Assembly: GCA_023439045.1 (NCBI GenBank)
Contig: JAEXOY010000034.1
Location: forward strand, 25,666-89,665
Source: Bacillota bacterium
GTDB lineage: Bacteria > Bacillota > Clostridia > Acetivibrionales > DSM-1351
DNA length: 64,000 nt
Direction of reading: 5' to 3'
Both the position numbers and the translations under genes were made by a program. A model generated the notes under the pieces. That model searched no databases and was not told the DNA's origin. It saw only the letters and a list, made by a program, of their open reading frames with translations. Shown piece after piece: positions 51,708 through 61,107 of the stretch; positions within the stretch are counted from its first letter, which is position 1, and each line of letters starts with the position of its first letter.

Positions 51708-53303
51708 ATGATTTTAGATATAAAAACTCTAGCATGGATACAGTGCATAATTCATATTACTCAGGTAATGATTCTTTTTGTACAATTTAAAGTTAGTAGC
51801 ACTTATCGCGGAATTGGATGGTGGGTACTTGGTACTTCGGCTATGTCCCTCGGGGTTATTTTAATGCCGTTGGTTACAGTGGAATCACTGCAGATCTTTG
51901 CTGTTTTTGCAAATCCATTGATGGTTTTAGGACAAATTTTACTCTACATCGGGATTATGCGCTTTCTCGATAAGAAAGAGAATCGATTTGTCATTGGCAC
52001 GATTTTCGTCGTGTTTATCATATTATATAACTATTACATTTATATAAACTATAGCATATCTGCGCGTACGGTTCTGATCAGTCTGGCATTGGCCATTATA
52101 TCACTGATGACGGTATACAGTCTGTCTTTTAACAGGGATAGAAAACTTCTCTTTTCGGAGATGTTCATCGCGGCGGTATTGTCATTCTATGGGTGCTTTA
52201 ATGTCTTTCGCTTCGTTTATGTGCTGATTACACCTCCCATTCTCACATATTCAGATGAAGGGCTCATGTTGACGGCGGGCTTTATTTTACCGACAATCGT
52301 CAGTATTCTTTGGACATTCGGTTTTATCATCATGTTGAACCAACGTTTGAATGTAGAGGTTCAGGAAAGTGAAGAAAAATACCGATCCATCCTGAATGCG
52401 TCTCCTGATGTTGTCACCATCACAGATTTGCACGGACAAATCATAATGGTTTCGCCAGCATCAAAAAAGATGTTTGGTTATGAAGAAGGTTTTGAAGGTT
52501 TCATAGGGAGGCCTATTACTGACTTCATCGTGCCAGAGGAAGTGGAAAGGGCCAAAGCAGATATGGCTCAAATTTATCAGGGCGGACATCCTAAGATCGG
52601 TGAATACCTTGGGTTGCGAAAGGATCACAGTACCTTTCATATAGAGGTAAATAGTGCGCTTATTAAAGGCTCAAGCGGGTCGCCTATCAAAATGGTGTTT
52701 ATCATACGAGACATAACAGAGCGAAAGGTGTCGGAACAAAGAATCCAGTTGCTGATTGAACAGCTGGAGAGGGAGAGGAATATCGCCCATCAGAACTCAA
52801 TTACGGACAGCCTAACCGGGCTCGCAAACCGCAGATATTTTGATGATATGCTCGCAACCGAACTTTATCGGTTGAAACGTAACGGATCTAATTTATCCCT
52901 AATCATGCTGGACGTAGATTATTTTAAGAAATTCAACGACTCAAAAGGTCATTTAGCGGGAGATGATTGCCTGAAACAGATCGGAAACGTACTGAAATCA
53001 CTTGTTGGACGTACAACAGATATCGCTGCACGTTATGGCGGAGAGGAATTTGTTGTCATACTTCCCGATACGGAAGCGAAAGGCGCGGTTCAGTTGGCAG
53101 AACAAATGCGTAAGGCGGTGCTTGACCTTGCGATCCCGCATCCCCAATCCGATATTTCGGGATATGTTACGGTCAGTATTGGTGTTTTATCAGTATCTGC
53201 TGATTGTATGACATCACCAGAGCAAGTGATAACACTAGTTGATGAAGCGCTTTATCAGGCTAAAAAAGGTGGGCGCAATCAAATTCAAGAGAAGCAAAAT
53301 TAA
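51708..53303 (+). CDS. Membrane diguanylate cyclase (7TM-PAS-GGDEF)
   Basis: A 531-residue protein. About seven hydrophobic helices occupy residues 1-205, a PAS domain lies at about 220-340 (S-E-E-K-Y-R-S-I-L-N-A-S-P-D-V start) and a GGDEF domain at about 365-525 with G-G-E-E-F at 444-448 in A-R-Y-G-G-E-E-F. The active site looks intact, so it makes cyclic di-GMP. The GTG at 51687 and the ATG at 51708 are both possible starts; neither has a clear RBS. Base composition is slightly less AT-rich than neighbours, hinting at transfer. Confidence 0.9.
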   Translation: MILDIKTLAWIQCIIHITQVMILFVQFKVSSTYRGIGWWVLGTSAMSLGVILMPLVTVESLQIFAVFANPLMVLGQILLYIGIMRFLDKKENRFVIGTIFVVFIILYNYYIYINYSISARTVLISLALAIISLMTVYSLSFNRDRKLLFSEMFIAAVLSFYGCFNVFRFVYVLITPPILTYSDEGLMLTAGFILPTIVSILWTFGFIIMLNQRLNVEVQESEEKYRSILNASPDVVTITDLHGQIIMVSPASKKMFGYEEGFEGFIGRPITDFIVPEEVERAKADMAQIYQGGHPKIGEYLGLRKDHSTFHIEVNSALIKGSSGSPIKMVFIIRDITERKVSEQRIQLLIEQLERERNIAHQNSITDSLTGLANRRYFDDMLATELYRLKRNGSNLSLIMLDVDYFKKFNDSKGHLAGDDCLKQIGNVLKSLVGRTTDIAARYGGEEFVVILPDTEAKGAVQLAEQMRKAVLDLAIPHPQSDISGYVTVSIGVLSVSADCMTSPEQVITLVDEALYQAKKGGRNQIQEKQN

Positions 53304-53340
53304 GGGGCTGAGACGATAATTTGTCTTTGCCCTTTTTCAT

Positions 53341-53479
53341 AAGAAAAATCCACCTACCGCCTCCAGCATGCCCATAATCCTGTTGACTGGTATACATGGG
53401 GACCCGAAGCATTTGCACGTCGGTTGGTGAAGACAAGCCAATATTCCCCGGTATCGGATACTCAGCCTGTCATTTGATG
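53341..53479 (+). pseudogene. Remnant of a yyaL (thioredoxin-domain) gene 5' end
   Basis: Translated, it gives E-K-S-T-Y-R-L-Q-H-A-H-N-P-V-D-W-Y then T-W-G-P-E-A-F-A-R, then with a frameshift V-G-E-D-K-P-I-F, G-I-G-Y-S-A-C-H. This parallels the N-terminus of the intact YyaL at 56080, about 2.7 kb on. Both the frameshift and loss of W-C after C-H show decay. Confidence 0.8.
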
Positions 53480-53511
53480 CAATCTGCATACTATAACCAA
53501 TGAGAGGGAGG

Positions 53512-54483
53512 TCATAACTTTTTAATTTCATTTAATGCTAAATCAAGCTGTTCTCTTTGCCACTTATCACAGTTATCTCCAGGGTATTGTCTAAAGGGGC
53601 ATTCAATAACCATTAGAAGGAACAAATAAATTTTATAAAGTGCTGCTCTTATTTTTTCTTCGTGACTAAGAGATGTTTTACCGAAATAGTTCAGCATAAA
53701 TTCTTCGCTATCTAGTAAAAAACCACATACTGGTTCAAGTAAAGAGTCCCCATAAAGTGCACGTTCAAAATCCACAATTCCCGTTATTTTAGCCTTGGTT
53801 GGGTCTACAAATATATTTCCCTCCCACAAATCTTTGTGTACAAGTGATGGGATTTTTACAATATTAAGAATATCACGGTTCTCGTTTGCAATATCATAAA
53901 TCTTTTGTTGACTACAAGGCAGCACAACATGCATACTACTAGCATCGTCTAACAGTTCAGTTATCATATTAATAAATGCGTCACCCCAAGAGTCAAATCT
54001 TTTATTGTCTTGAGATATGTATCCGAAGTAACTGCTCTCTATACTCCTAATTTGCTTTGCATATGTTCCAGCTTCGGCATTAATACTTTTATACTGTGCT
54101 TCAGAAAGCTCAGCACGTAGCTTGTTTAGTGGAATCCCTTCTATAAAATCCATAAAGAAAAATTCACATTCAGTTATATCATAGCTTCGGTCATAATACA
54201 GAATCTTTGGAACAGGAATGCTCTTAAGCGAAAAGAGTTTATTTAAGACATGTACTTCGGTATGCATGATATTCTTTTCATATCTCATAACCTTTATTTC
54301 TCTTGAGGGCGATACCTTAAGAACAGTCTTAACTCCATTAGTAAGCTTTAACATATATGCAGAATTAAAAAAACCGTCAGTCAGTTCAATTGTTTGCTCG
54401 GGAATAACAGAGTTTCCAAATGCTCGTTTTACCATCTCCGCTAACTGTATACTTGACAACCTTGTTTTAGTAACACTATCCAT
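53512..54483 (-). CDS. APH/choline-kinase-family phosphotransferase
   Basis: A 323-residue kinase-fold protein. The catalytic loop is V-H-K-D-L-W-E-G-N-I (H-x-D-x5-N) and the metal motif V-D-F-E. The ATP-lobe N-terminal part includes T-D-G-F-F-N-S-A-Y-M-L. Such enzymes phosphorylate aminoglycosides, macrolides, or small metabolites such as choline or homoserine; substrate not known. The ATG at 54483 follows GAGGAGAGG, better than one 66 bases upstream. Confidence 0.85.
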   Translation of the reverse strand: MDSVTKTRLSSIQLAEMVKRAFGNSVIPEQTIELTDGFFNSAYMLKLTNGVKTVLKVSPSREIKVMRYEKNIMHTEVHVLNKLFSLKSIPVPKILYYDRSYDITECEFFFMDFIEGIPLNKLRAELSEAQYKSINAEAGTYAKQIRSIESSYFGYISQDNKRFDSWGDAFINMITELLDDASSMHVVLPCSQQKIYDIANENRDILNIVKIPSLVHKDLWEGNIFVDPTKAKITGIVDFERALYGDSLLEPVCGFLLDSEEFMLNYFGKTSLSHEEKIRAALYKIYLFLLMVIECPFRQYPGDNCDKWQREQLDLALNEIKKL

Positions 54484-54634
54484 ATTTCCTCTCCTCAAAC
54501 AAAAATATCGAATCTGATTTTTGGAATAAAGGTCAACCGGTGAGGTCATTACACCTGCTAAAGTTAAAGGTTAGGAGTCTTGAAATTTAAAAAAACGTAC
54601 CAGTAACTGAAGCTGTTAGCCTAATATACTTTAA

Positions 54635-54904
54635 TCATGAATATTTATTTAAAAAATATATGTAGGCGTCAGGTCTGTTGTCAAATCGGGCAATAGTATA
54701 GTAGTTTTCTCTATCTTTTATTTTCACATCCCAATAAGGTATTTTTTTATCATTACTGACAGTTGTATTCTTTGAAATATGAATATCACCGATTTCTATT
54801 CTATCAACATAGTTACCTGCATTATAGGGAATACCTTTTTCCTCTAAAATATTTAAAAATTCATCTTTACTCATTAAGGGTTTTAGGTCAAGACAACGTC
54901 TCAA
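54635..54904 (-). CDS. Small immunity-like protein (Imm59-like)
   Basis: An 89-residue protein with M-S-K-D-E-F-L-N-I-L-E-E-K-G-I, Y-V-D-R-I-E-I-G-D-I-H-I-S-K-N and T-T-V-S-N-D-K-K-I-P-Y-W-D-V. I recall this pattern from Imm59-type immunity proteins of polymorphic toxin systems; the link is made from memory. The start is a TTG at 54904 overlapping the previous stop; an ATG at 54874 is an alternative. No toxin gene is present. Confidence 0.55.
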   Translation of the reverse strand: MRRCLDLKPLMSKDEFLNILEEKGIPYNAGNYVDRIEIGDIHISKNTTVSNDKKIPYWDVKIKDRENYYTIARFDNRPDAYIYFLNKYS

Positions 54905-55590
54905 AAATCGAAGTTCTTTATATCGATCCCATCACCAGTTGCAAAATGTGCAACAAGCTCTTCAACATTTAAAGCGTTTAAAAAGTTCTTTAAGAATTCT
55001 TTAACTTCATAGCTAACTTCAATTTCCTCATACATACAAATCTTGCAATAGGTTGACAGGCACACAAACTTCTCCCCCATTGATGAGGAGTCAAGCAAAA
55101 TTGCTTTGGCAACTGACCAATTCGCACTATGATTTACTTTGCCATATCGTTGATAAGTTGGATTTCCGCTAATACGCAACCTATTATCCATTTTGAACAT
55201 TTCTTCTCTAAAAGCGAGTACGTCGATTTCGTTCATTATTGCCTTTTTTATATGCTTTAGTTCATTTATGTCATCTTCCAAACAGTCTTTATGAAGTTCT
55301 GACAGAAGCTTTATTTCATTTTCCAAATAGCCAATTAGCCTATCAATAGTGGATAGTTGGCTACTATATATAGGAAACTTATGGTAATTGTATAAATGAA
55401 ACCACATATAATAGCAGGCAGAATACAATTCATCAATGGTTTCATCCTCATCTTGCAACCTATCAAAGCAGGTGTAATCAATGTAATCTCTTAATGTAGA
55501 GCCAAAATTCTGCTTATGATTGTTAGCAAAAAATTTATATACGCCTTCCAGTATCCAGTTCTTGTGTTGAGAATATTGGTATGTGTCCAT
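54901..55590 (-). CDS. Hypothetical protein, possible immunity protein
   Basis: A 229-residue soluble, mostly helical, acidic protein (M-D-T-Y-Q-Y-S-Q-H-K-N-W-I). Its ATG at 55590 follows GGAGG by 6 bases. It overlaps the Imm59-like gene by 4 bases, so the two are one transcript. I recognise no family; the setting and small size fit an immunity protein, but that is inference. Confidence 0.6.
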   Translation of the reverse strand: MDTYQYSQHKNWILEGVYKFFANNHKQNFGSTLRDYIDYTCFDRLQDEDETIDELYSACYYMWFHLYNYHKFPIYSSQLSTIDRLIGYLENEIKLLSELHKDCLEDDINELKHIKKAIMNEIDVLAFREEMFKMDNRLRISGNPTYQRYGKVNHSANWSVAKAILLDSSSMGEKFVCLSTYCKICMYEEIEVSYEVKEFLKNFLNALNVEELVAHFATGDGIDIKNFDF

Positions 55591-55791
55591 AAGTTGCCTC
55601 CATTCCAGTAAATTTTTCAAGTATTCTACTATTTAAATTTAACTCATTTAGTATTTTTGCTTTTGGTTTATAATCTTCTACTCTTTCACCATATAATCCT
55701 TTTGTGGACCCCAAAAAATTATATCTTTCGCTGCTGAACATTATTAAGGATTACTTTACAAAATTCCAGGTTTATGAAAATATAATATTTA

Positions 55792-55824
55792 TACCTTGCA
55801 TTATCGTGCATGAAATGCAAGGTA
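55792..55824. repeat. Inverted repeat (11-bp perfect arms)
   Basis: TACCTTGCATT (55792-55802) and AATGCAAGGTA (55814-55824) form a hairpin in the gap between the immunity-like gene and yyaL. No T-run follows; it may be an operator or a recombination-scar feature. Confidence 0.5.
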
Positions 55825-55871
55825 ATTCAAATTTCATACTGTTATACTAAAAATCGAGAGGGGGGTTGTGT

Positions 55872-56021
55872 ATGGACTGGCTCGAACGAATGAATGGTGC
55901 TGAATGTTTTCATTTATTACTGAAATACCTTTATCTGAATATATTAGACGAAGGAGGTAAACTTGAGACCAATTCCCTACAACCACTGAATAATAATTTC
56001 ACATCCGTAAAATACTATTGA
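55872..56021 (+). pseudogene. Likely remnant of an AraC-type regulator 5' end
   Basis: A 49-codon frame with GAGGGGGG upstream begins M-D-W-L-E-R-M-N-G-A, which is the usual opening of AraC/GyrI-type regulators (M-D-W-L-E-R-M-N-x-A-I-D-Y-I-E). After N-G-A the match stops and the rest reads as no known domain. Either a truncated gene fused to other sequence or a chance short gene. Confidence 0.4.
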
Positions 56022-56079
56022 AGACTTGGTAAATAGACATTTTAAAGTTAAAATAACCTTTAGAAGGGATGTGATAAAA

Positions 56080-58110
56080 TTGACCAAACCCATGAAAAAC
56101 AGATTGGCTAATGAGAAGAGTCCATATCTTCTCCAACACGCAAATAACCCTGTAGACTGGTACCCATGGGGACCTGAAGCTTTTGCACGTGCAGTTGGTG
56201 AAGACAAGCCAATATTCCTCAGTATCGGATACAGCACATGTCACTGGTGTCACGTAATGGAACGAGAGTCCTTTGAGGATGAAGAGGTAGCACAGTACCT
56301 CAATAAGCACTTTATCAGCATCAAGGTTGATAGAGAAGAGCGTCCCGATATTGATAGTATATATATGTCAGTATGCCAGACACTTACTGGGCATGGAGGA
56401 TGGCCACTAACAGTATTCCTCACTCCTGAGAAGCATCCTTTTTTTGCTGGAACCTATTTTCCGAAGTATGACAGCAGAGGGATGGCTGGAGTAATGAGCC
56501 TGCTAAAGGCAGTACATGAAGCATGGGAAAATAAGAGAGAGACTCTTTTGTTTTCAGCACAAGAAATTCTAGCTCATCAAAAGACCCAGCGAACTGAGTA
56601 TCACGGTGAGATTTCTGAAGAGACTATCGGTACAGCCTATAGTCATCTTAAGGGTTCCTTTGATAGCTACTACGGTGGCTTTGGGATAGCTCCCAAATTT
56701 CCAACCCCTCACAACCTTCTGTTCCTATTACGTTACTGGTTTGATTACAAGGAGCCTTATGCATTGGAGATGGTTGAAAAGACGCTTGATTGTATGAGAA
56801 ATGGCGGGATTTATGATCATATTGGCTTTGGCTTCAGCAGGTATTCTACTGATAAAAAATGGCTAGTACCCCATTTTGAAAAAATGCTATATGATAATGC
56901 ACTACTTGCTATTGCTTATGGTGAGGCCTATAGTGCAACTGGAAAGCTTTATTATTCTGACACGGCGAAACAGATATTAGATTATGTTCTACGGGATATG
57001 ACCTCCCCTGAAGGCGGTTTTTATTCCGCTGAGGACGCAGATTCAGAAGGGGTTGAAGGCAAATTCTATGTGTGGTCGGTAGAAGAAATACAGCAGGTCC
57101 TTGGGAAAGAAGCTGGTAATGAATTCTGTAAGCTCTTTGATATAACAGAAGCGGGAAACTTCGAAGGAGAGAATATACTAAACTTGATTAAGACAGGGCA
57201 GATTCCTGATGATAAAAAGTCATTTGTAGATAATTGCCGACAAAAGCTGTTTGAATACAGAGAAAAGAGAATTCACCCCCACAAGGACGATAAAATACTT
57301 ACAGCGTGGAATGGTCTAATGATAGCTGCAATGGCTTATTGCGGAAGAATCATGAATGAACCTAAATATATCGCTGCTGCAAAGAAGTGTTCAGATTTTA
57401 TATATGATAAGCTTATTCGCTACGACGGAAGACTACTGGCACGATATAGAGATGGGGATGCTGCCTTTCCAGCTTACCTTGAAGATTACGCATTTCTTGT
57501 TTGGGGGTTGATTGAGCTGTATGAAGCTACGTATGAGGTTGATTATCTACAAAAGGCTATATATATGAATGAGGATACCCTAAAATTTTTCGGTGGTGAC
57601 GATTTTGCTGCACTCTATTTATATGGGCATGACTCCGAAGAACTAATAACCCGGCCGGTGGAAAGCTATGACGGAGCAATACCCTCAGGTAACTCTGCTG
57701 TTGCTAGAAACTTGATACGATTAGCAAGATTAACGGGTAGAAACGATTTAGAAAAAAGAGCAATAGCAATACTTGATTATTTTAGTGAAGATATTGAAGC
57801 GGCTCCTATTGGCCACAGCTATATGCTTTGCTCATATTTGCACTCCATTTCAGATAGTGCTGCTGAAGTAGTCATAACAGGAGATACAAGCTCAGATATG
57901 GTAAAAGAGTATAACAGGTTGTATAATCCATTCTCTGTATCAGTTGCAAATATTACCCCGAAACTCATTGACATTATCCCTTTTGTAGAAAATTATAAGC
58001 AAAATGATGGTAAAACCGCGGCCTACGTTTGCAAAAACTTTGCCTGCTCGGCACCAGTAACAGAAGCAAGTGCGCTAAAAGCCTTGGTGTCACCAAATAG
58101 TGAGCTGTGA
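56080..58110 (+). CDS. yyaL: YyaL-family protein: thioredoxin-like domain plus (alpha/alpha)6 barrel
   Basis: A 676-residue protein. The N-terminal DUF255/thioredoxin-like domain has S-P-Y-L-L-Q-H-A-N-N-P-V-D-W-Y, C-H-W-C (Cys54, Cys57), K-V-D-R-E-E-R-P-D-I-D and H-G-G-W-P-L. The rest is the glycosidase-like helical barrel (about 190-670) with C-terminal region typical of SSP411/YyaL. The function is not established. A TTG at 56080 is chosen as start since AAGGG lies about 11 bases upstream; an ATG at 56092 has a poorer distance. It ends 34 bases before the convergent OYE gene. Confidence 0.9.
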   Translation: MTKPMKNRLANEKSPYLLQHANNPVDWYPWGPEAFARAVGEDKPIFLSIGYSTCHWCHVMERESFEDEEVAQYLNKHFISIKVDREERPDIDSIYMSVCQTLTGHGGWPLTVFLTPEKHPFFAGTYFPKYDSRGMAGVMSLLKAVHEAWENKRETLLFSAQEILAHQKTQRTEYHGEISEETIGTAYSHLKGSFDSYYGGFGIAPKFPTPHNLLFLLRYWFDYKEPYALEMVEKTLDCMRNGGIYDHIGFGFSRYSTDKKWLVPHFEKMLYDNALLAIAYGEAYSATGKLYYSDTAKQILDYVLRDMTSPEGGFYSAEDADSEGVEGKFYVWSVEEIQQVLGKEAGNEFCKLFDITEAGNFEGENILNLIKTGQIPDDKKSFVDNCRQKLFEYREKRIHPHKDDKILTAWNGLMIAAMAYCGRIMNEPKYIAAAKKCSDFIYDKLIRYDGRLLARYRDGDAAFPAYLEDYAFLVWGLIELYEATYEVDYLQKAIYMNEDTLKFFGGDDFAALYLYGHDSEELITRPVESYDGAIPSGNSAVARNLIRLARLTGRNDLEKRAIAILDYFSEDIEAAPIGHSYMLCSYLHSISDSAAEVVITGDTSSDMVKEYNRLYNPFSVSVANITPKLIDIIPFVENYKQNDGKTAAYVCKNFACSAPVTEASALKALVSPNSEL

Positions 58111-58144
58111 AATGTATGGGGATAATAAAAGGAGATATATATAA

Positions 58145-59239
58145 CTACTTCTTAGTGTAATCCACACAATAAGGATCGGTTCTGTATCTCTCAGCTACCG
58201 CGGGACAGTTATGGGGCATAAAAGGGCTCCAGAAACATATTTTACAATCTCTACACCTGACATAAGGAGTATCCTGCAATACTGCCAAAGCCCAGTTGGG
58301 GTCAGCTAGTAAAGCTCGTGCAGAATCTATAGTATCTGTTAGAGCTTCCTCTACAAGAATTCTAGCAGTTTCGGGCTTAAGAATACCATTGACTACAGAA
58401 ACGGGTACTGTCCCATTTACATGTTTATACATCTGTGTACCAAACCATGCTATCTTACCATAAGGCTGTCCTTCAGGATAATCAATTTCATCAGGACCAA
58501 TTCCACCCGAAACCTGAAGGTAATCTACTCCTGCTGCTATGTATTCATCTGCTATTGCCCAGGCCTCTTCGAGGGTGGGCTCGGCACCAGTGGTCCTGGC
58601 AGAGATAATAAACTCTTCTCCACAGACTTTACGAATGCCACGTATGATTTCGCAGCCAAATCGAGTCCTGTTTTCAAGACTACCTCCATACTCATCTGTA
58701 CGAAGGTTTACCTTGGGACTTACAAACTGATTTATCAGATATCCATGGCAGGCATGCAATTGGACACCATCATAGCCTGCCTTTTTGGCACGAATCGCTG
58801 CTTCAATAAACTGCTCGCGGATTGTTTCTATTTCCAGAGGAGTAAGAGCCTCAGTTTGCTTGTCATTCCATATTACAACAGAGGGGCCCTTTGACGTACC
58901 GCAATCAGGGTGAGTATTATAACCACCATGATGAATTTGAACCAGTACAACAGCATCGTGCTTATGGCACTCTTTTGTTATAGCAATATGGCCGGCAATC
59001 TGGTTGTCATCCCATAATCCCAACTGTGAGGGGGCGAGCCTTCCTGTAGGGCTAACGCAGGTTGCCTCCACTACAATAAGTCCAGTGCCTCCCTTTGCTC
59101 TGTCCTCATAGTGACGAGCAAAACGTTCTGTTGGTATACCGCTGGTATCTGTCCAACCGAATTTAACAGTTGGAGCATATGTAATTCTATTTTTAACAAT
59201 TTTTGAGCCTATTTTTATTGGTGATGATACTCTATTCAC
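58145..59239 (-). CDS. Old-Yellow-Enzyme-family NADH:flavin oxidoreductase
   Basis: A 364-residue FMN barrel enzyme. H-A-C-H-G-Y near residue 165, N-L-R-T-D-E-Y-G-G-S-L-E-N-R and late R-A-L-L-A-D-P-N-W are typical of the FadH/BaiCD barrel half. Its C-terminus carries C-R-D-C-K-I-C-x-W...C, four Cys that may hold an iron-sulfur cluster, but the FAD/NAD domains are absent. Reduces enoates or enones. A GTG at 59239 is preferred over one at 59248 because GAGGAG is then at the right distance. Confidence 0.85.
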   Translation of the reverse strand: MNRVSSPIKIGSKIVKNRITYAPTVKFGWTDTSGIPTERFARHYEDRAKGGTGLIVVEATCVSPTGRLAPSQLGLWDDNQIAGHIAITKECHKHDAVVLVQIHHGGYNTHPDCGTSKGPSVVIWNDKQTEALTPLEIETIREQFIEAAIRAKKAGYDGVQLHACHGYLINQFVSPKVNLRTDEYGGSLENRTRFGCEIIRGIRKVCGEEFIISARTTGAEPTLEEAWAIADEYIAAGVDYLQVSGGIGPDEIDYPEGQPYGKIAWFGTQMYKHVNGTVPVSVVNGILKPETARILVEEALTDTIDSARALLADPNWALAVLQDTPYVRCRDCKICFWSPFMPHNCPAVAERYRTDPYCVDYTKK

Positions 59240-59312
59240 TTCTACCACTCCTCTTAATATTAGTAATTATACTAAATATTTACTAACGATTAAAGCATAT
59301 ATTATAAAAGAA

Positions 59313-59350
59313 ATATAAAACAACAGGCATTTCTGCCTGTTGTTTTATAT
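59313..59350. terminator. Bidirectional terminator with a 17-bp perfect stem
   Basis: Bases 59313-59329 (ATATAAAACAACAGGCA) pair exactly with 59334-59350 around the loop TTTC. It separates the LacI gene from the OYE gene downstream on the minus strand. Confidence 0.85.
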
Positions 59351-59398
59351 ACATCACTATTAACATAAGTTATTACAATAATGTAAACCCACTTGAAA

Positions 59399-60364
59399 TT
59401 ATGTTGTTTCACGTTCTACAAGTGTAACCGGGAAAATAACTTTGTCGGGTACGGATTTCTTTTCTATCTGCTTTATTGAAAGTTCAATTAGCATTTCCGC
59501 CATCTCTTTGATGGATTGGCGTATGGTTGTAATCCCAAGCATACCACCATCGTTCACACCATCATATCCAACAATACGGACATCTCCTGGAATACTCTTT
59601 TTTAGGTCCTTACATATTCTTGCGGCATGAGAGGCAATTACATCACTGCTGCAAAAAATTCCGTCAATATTGGGATAATCATTAAAGAGTTTCAATATAA
59701 TCGTATTATATTCATCAAGATTAAAGCCATTTTTTTCGGTCTGAGCACTAACGTTCCAAATTTTATTCTCTTCGCAAATGTCCTTGAATGCTTTGTAGCG
59801 GGCATTTGATAACATATCTAACTTAAGATTACCACCTATGTATGCAAGATTTTTGCAGCCCTTTTTGATTAGTAGATTAGTTGCAAGAGATCCTCCATGA
59901 TAGTTATCGGAACATACGTATGGTATATCTCCGATTTTTCTCTCAAATGTAACCATAGGCAAATTAATATCAAAATTAGAAATGTCTATGGTTTGGCTAG
60001 CCATAATTATACTGTCAACCTGACTGGCTTTTAGTAGAGAGATATAATTTCCTTCTTTTACTGCGTCTAATTGTGATATGCAAAGTAGGATTTTATAACC
60101 CTTTAAGTATGCGTAGTACTCGATATGTTCGGTAATTGCAGCGAAAAAAGGATGGAAAATGGTTGGGATTATCAAGCCTATTACATTTGACTTTTTTCGA
60201 GAAAGGGAACGTGCAATTTCATTTGGCTGATAATTTAATTCCTCCATAGCAGCATAAACTTTACTTCTCAAACTATCACTAATGTACCCTCTATTATTTA
60301 AAACTCTGGATACTGTTGCAACGTTTACACCTACTAATTTTGCAATATCATTTATTGTAGACAA
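59399..60364 (-). CDS. LacI-family transcriptional regulator
   Basis: A 321-residue regulator. HTH and hinge: I-N-D-I-A-K-L-V-G-V-N-V-A-T-V-S-R-V-L-N-N, then a periplasmic-binding-protein-like sensor (I-G-L-I-I-P-T near 62; late I-R-Q-S-I-K-E-M). The effector is probably a sugar. A TTG at 60364 with GGGGTG upstream is preferred over a GTG at 60373 that overlaps that RBS. A divergent CAAACGTTTG-type operator at 60664 on a strong promoter for the secreted esterase suggests the target. Confidence 0.9.
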   Translation of the reverse strand: MSTINDIAKLVGVNVATVSRVLNNRGYISDSLRSKVYAAMEELNYQPNEIARSLSRKKSNVIGLIIPTIFHPFFAAITEHIEYYAYLKGYKILLCISQLDAVKEGNYISLLKASQVDSIIMASQTIDISNFDINLPMVTFERKIGDIPYVCSDNYHGGSLATNLLIKKGCKNLAYIGGNLKLDMLSNARYKAFKDICEENKIWNVSAQTEKNGFNLDEYNTIILKLFNDYPNIDGIFCSSDVIASHAARICKDLKKSIPGDVRIVGYDGVNDGGMLGITTIRQSIKEMAEMLIELSIKQIEKKSVPDKVIFPVTLVERETT

Positions 60365-60663
60365 ATCTATCACCCCTGATGCTATATTGATATTATCTTA
60401 ATCTTAATATGACAGTTTGGATATGTCAATTATATTTTTATTTATATAAATTTGGAAATTATTTACGAATAAGTATAAAACGCTTGATATAAGCAGTTTA
60501 GCGATAAACCATTATTTTCATTATATTAAATTGAAGAATTAATTTAACTAATTACTGGTATATCAGCATATTTAGCTAGCTTGAGCAACAAAAATAGAAA
60601 GGAGCTGGTAATATTTATTTAAAAAAAATGATAAAATTATGTAATTAATTCAAATATTTTATA
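60365..60663. other. AT-rich divergent gap
   Basis: About 300 bases between the LacI start and the operator. AT-rich; includes a loose inverted element AAACGCTT...AAGCAGTTT near 60479-60500 that could be a second, weaker LacI site. No gene. Confidence 0.35.
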
Positions 60664-60700
60664 TCAAACGTTTGACATAGTCGTTTATAGGTTTTATAAT
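60664..60700 (+). promoter_or_regulatory. LacI operator over a consensus promoter
   Basis: TTGACA (60672-60677), 17-base spacer, TATAAT (60695-60700): a perfect sigma-A promoter. The 12-base palindrome TCAAACGTTTGA (60664-60675), with the central CG of LacI-family sites, overlaps the -35 box. Reads toward the esterase gene. Confidence 0.8.
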
Positions 60701-61107
60701 ATACTTAAGAATTCAAGGAGTTCTTATGGTGGCCGCCATAAATCAATGATAATTTTGAGAGGGGGAAGAAGTTTGTAAAATGAAACTGTCACTTGCAGTT
60801 TCATTAAGAACTAAACATTTTAGTATCGAGTGGATGTATACATACATTATTAACAAACAAAATACATCAAAAAGATATTGAAGATGTACTTATCAAGTAG
60901 GATTGGTAAATTTTTCTGCATAAATGCTGAAATGTTTTTACTTATATCCTTCAGTCGCTCAAAAGTAAATATCTAAGTCTTGTAATATAGAAGAGGTATG
61001 TAATATTAACGTGTATCTGTAGATACAAGATAATAATAGCAAAAAAATATATTTACTACTTTTAAGATTCCAAATTAATAGGATGAAAAACAAGGAGGTA
61101 AGTCTGA
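60701..61107 (+). other. Long 5' leader of the esterase gene
   Basis: About 400 bases from the predicted transcription start to the ATG at 61108, with no gene. It contains near-palindromic ATGGTGGCCGCCAT (60726-60739) and a perfect 10-bp hairpin AATGAAACTG / CAGTTTCATT (60779-60788, 60796-60805), preceded by GAGAGGGGG. Structure-based control is possible. Confidence 0.45.

Noticed and set aside
54763..54972. Plus-strand frame opposite the immunity-like genes
   Set aside because: Opposite-strand shadow without RBS or domain.
55535..55741. Minus-strand 68-residue frame upstream of the possible immunity gene
   Set aside because: No good RBS, a stop just upstream, and its last part overlaps the better-supported gene at 54901-55590. 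Could be a toxin-gene remnant but nothing supports it.
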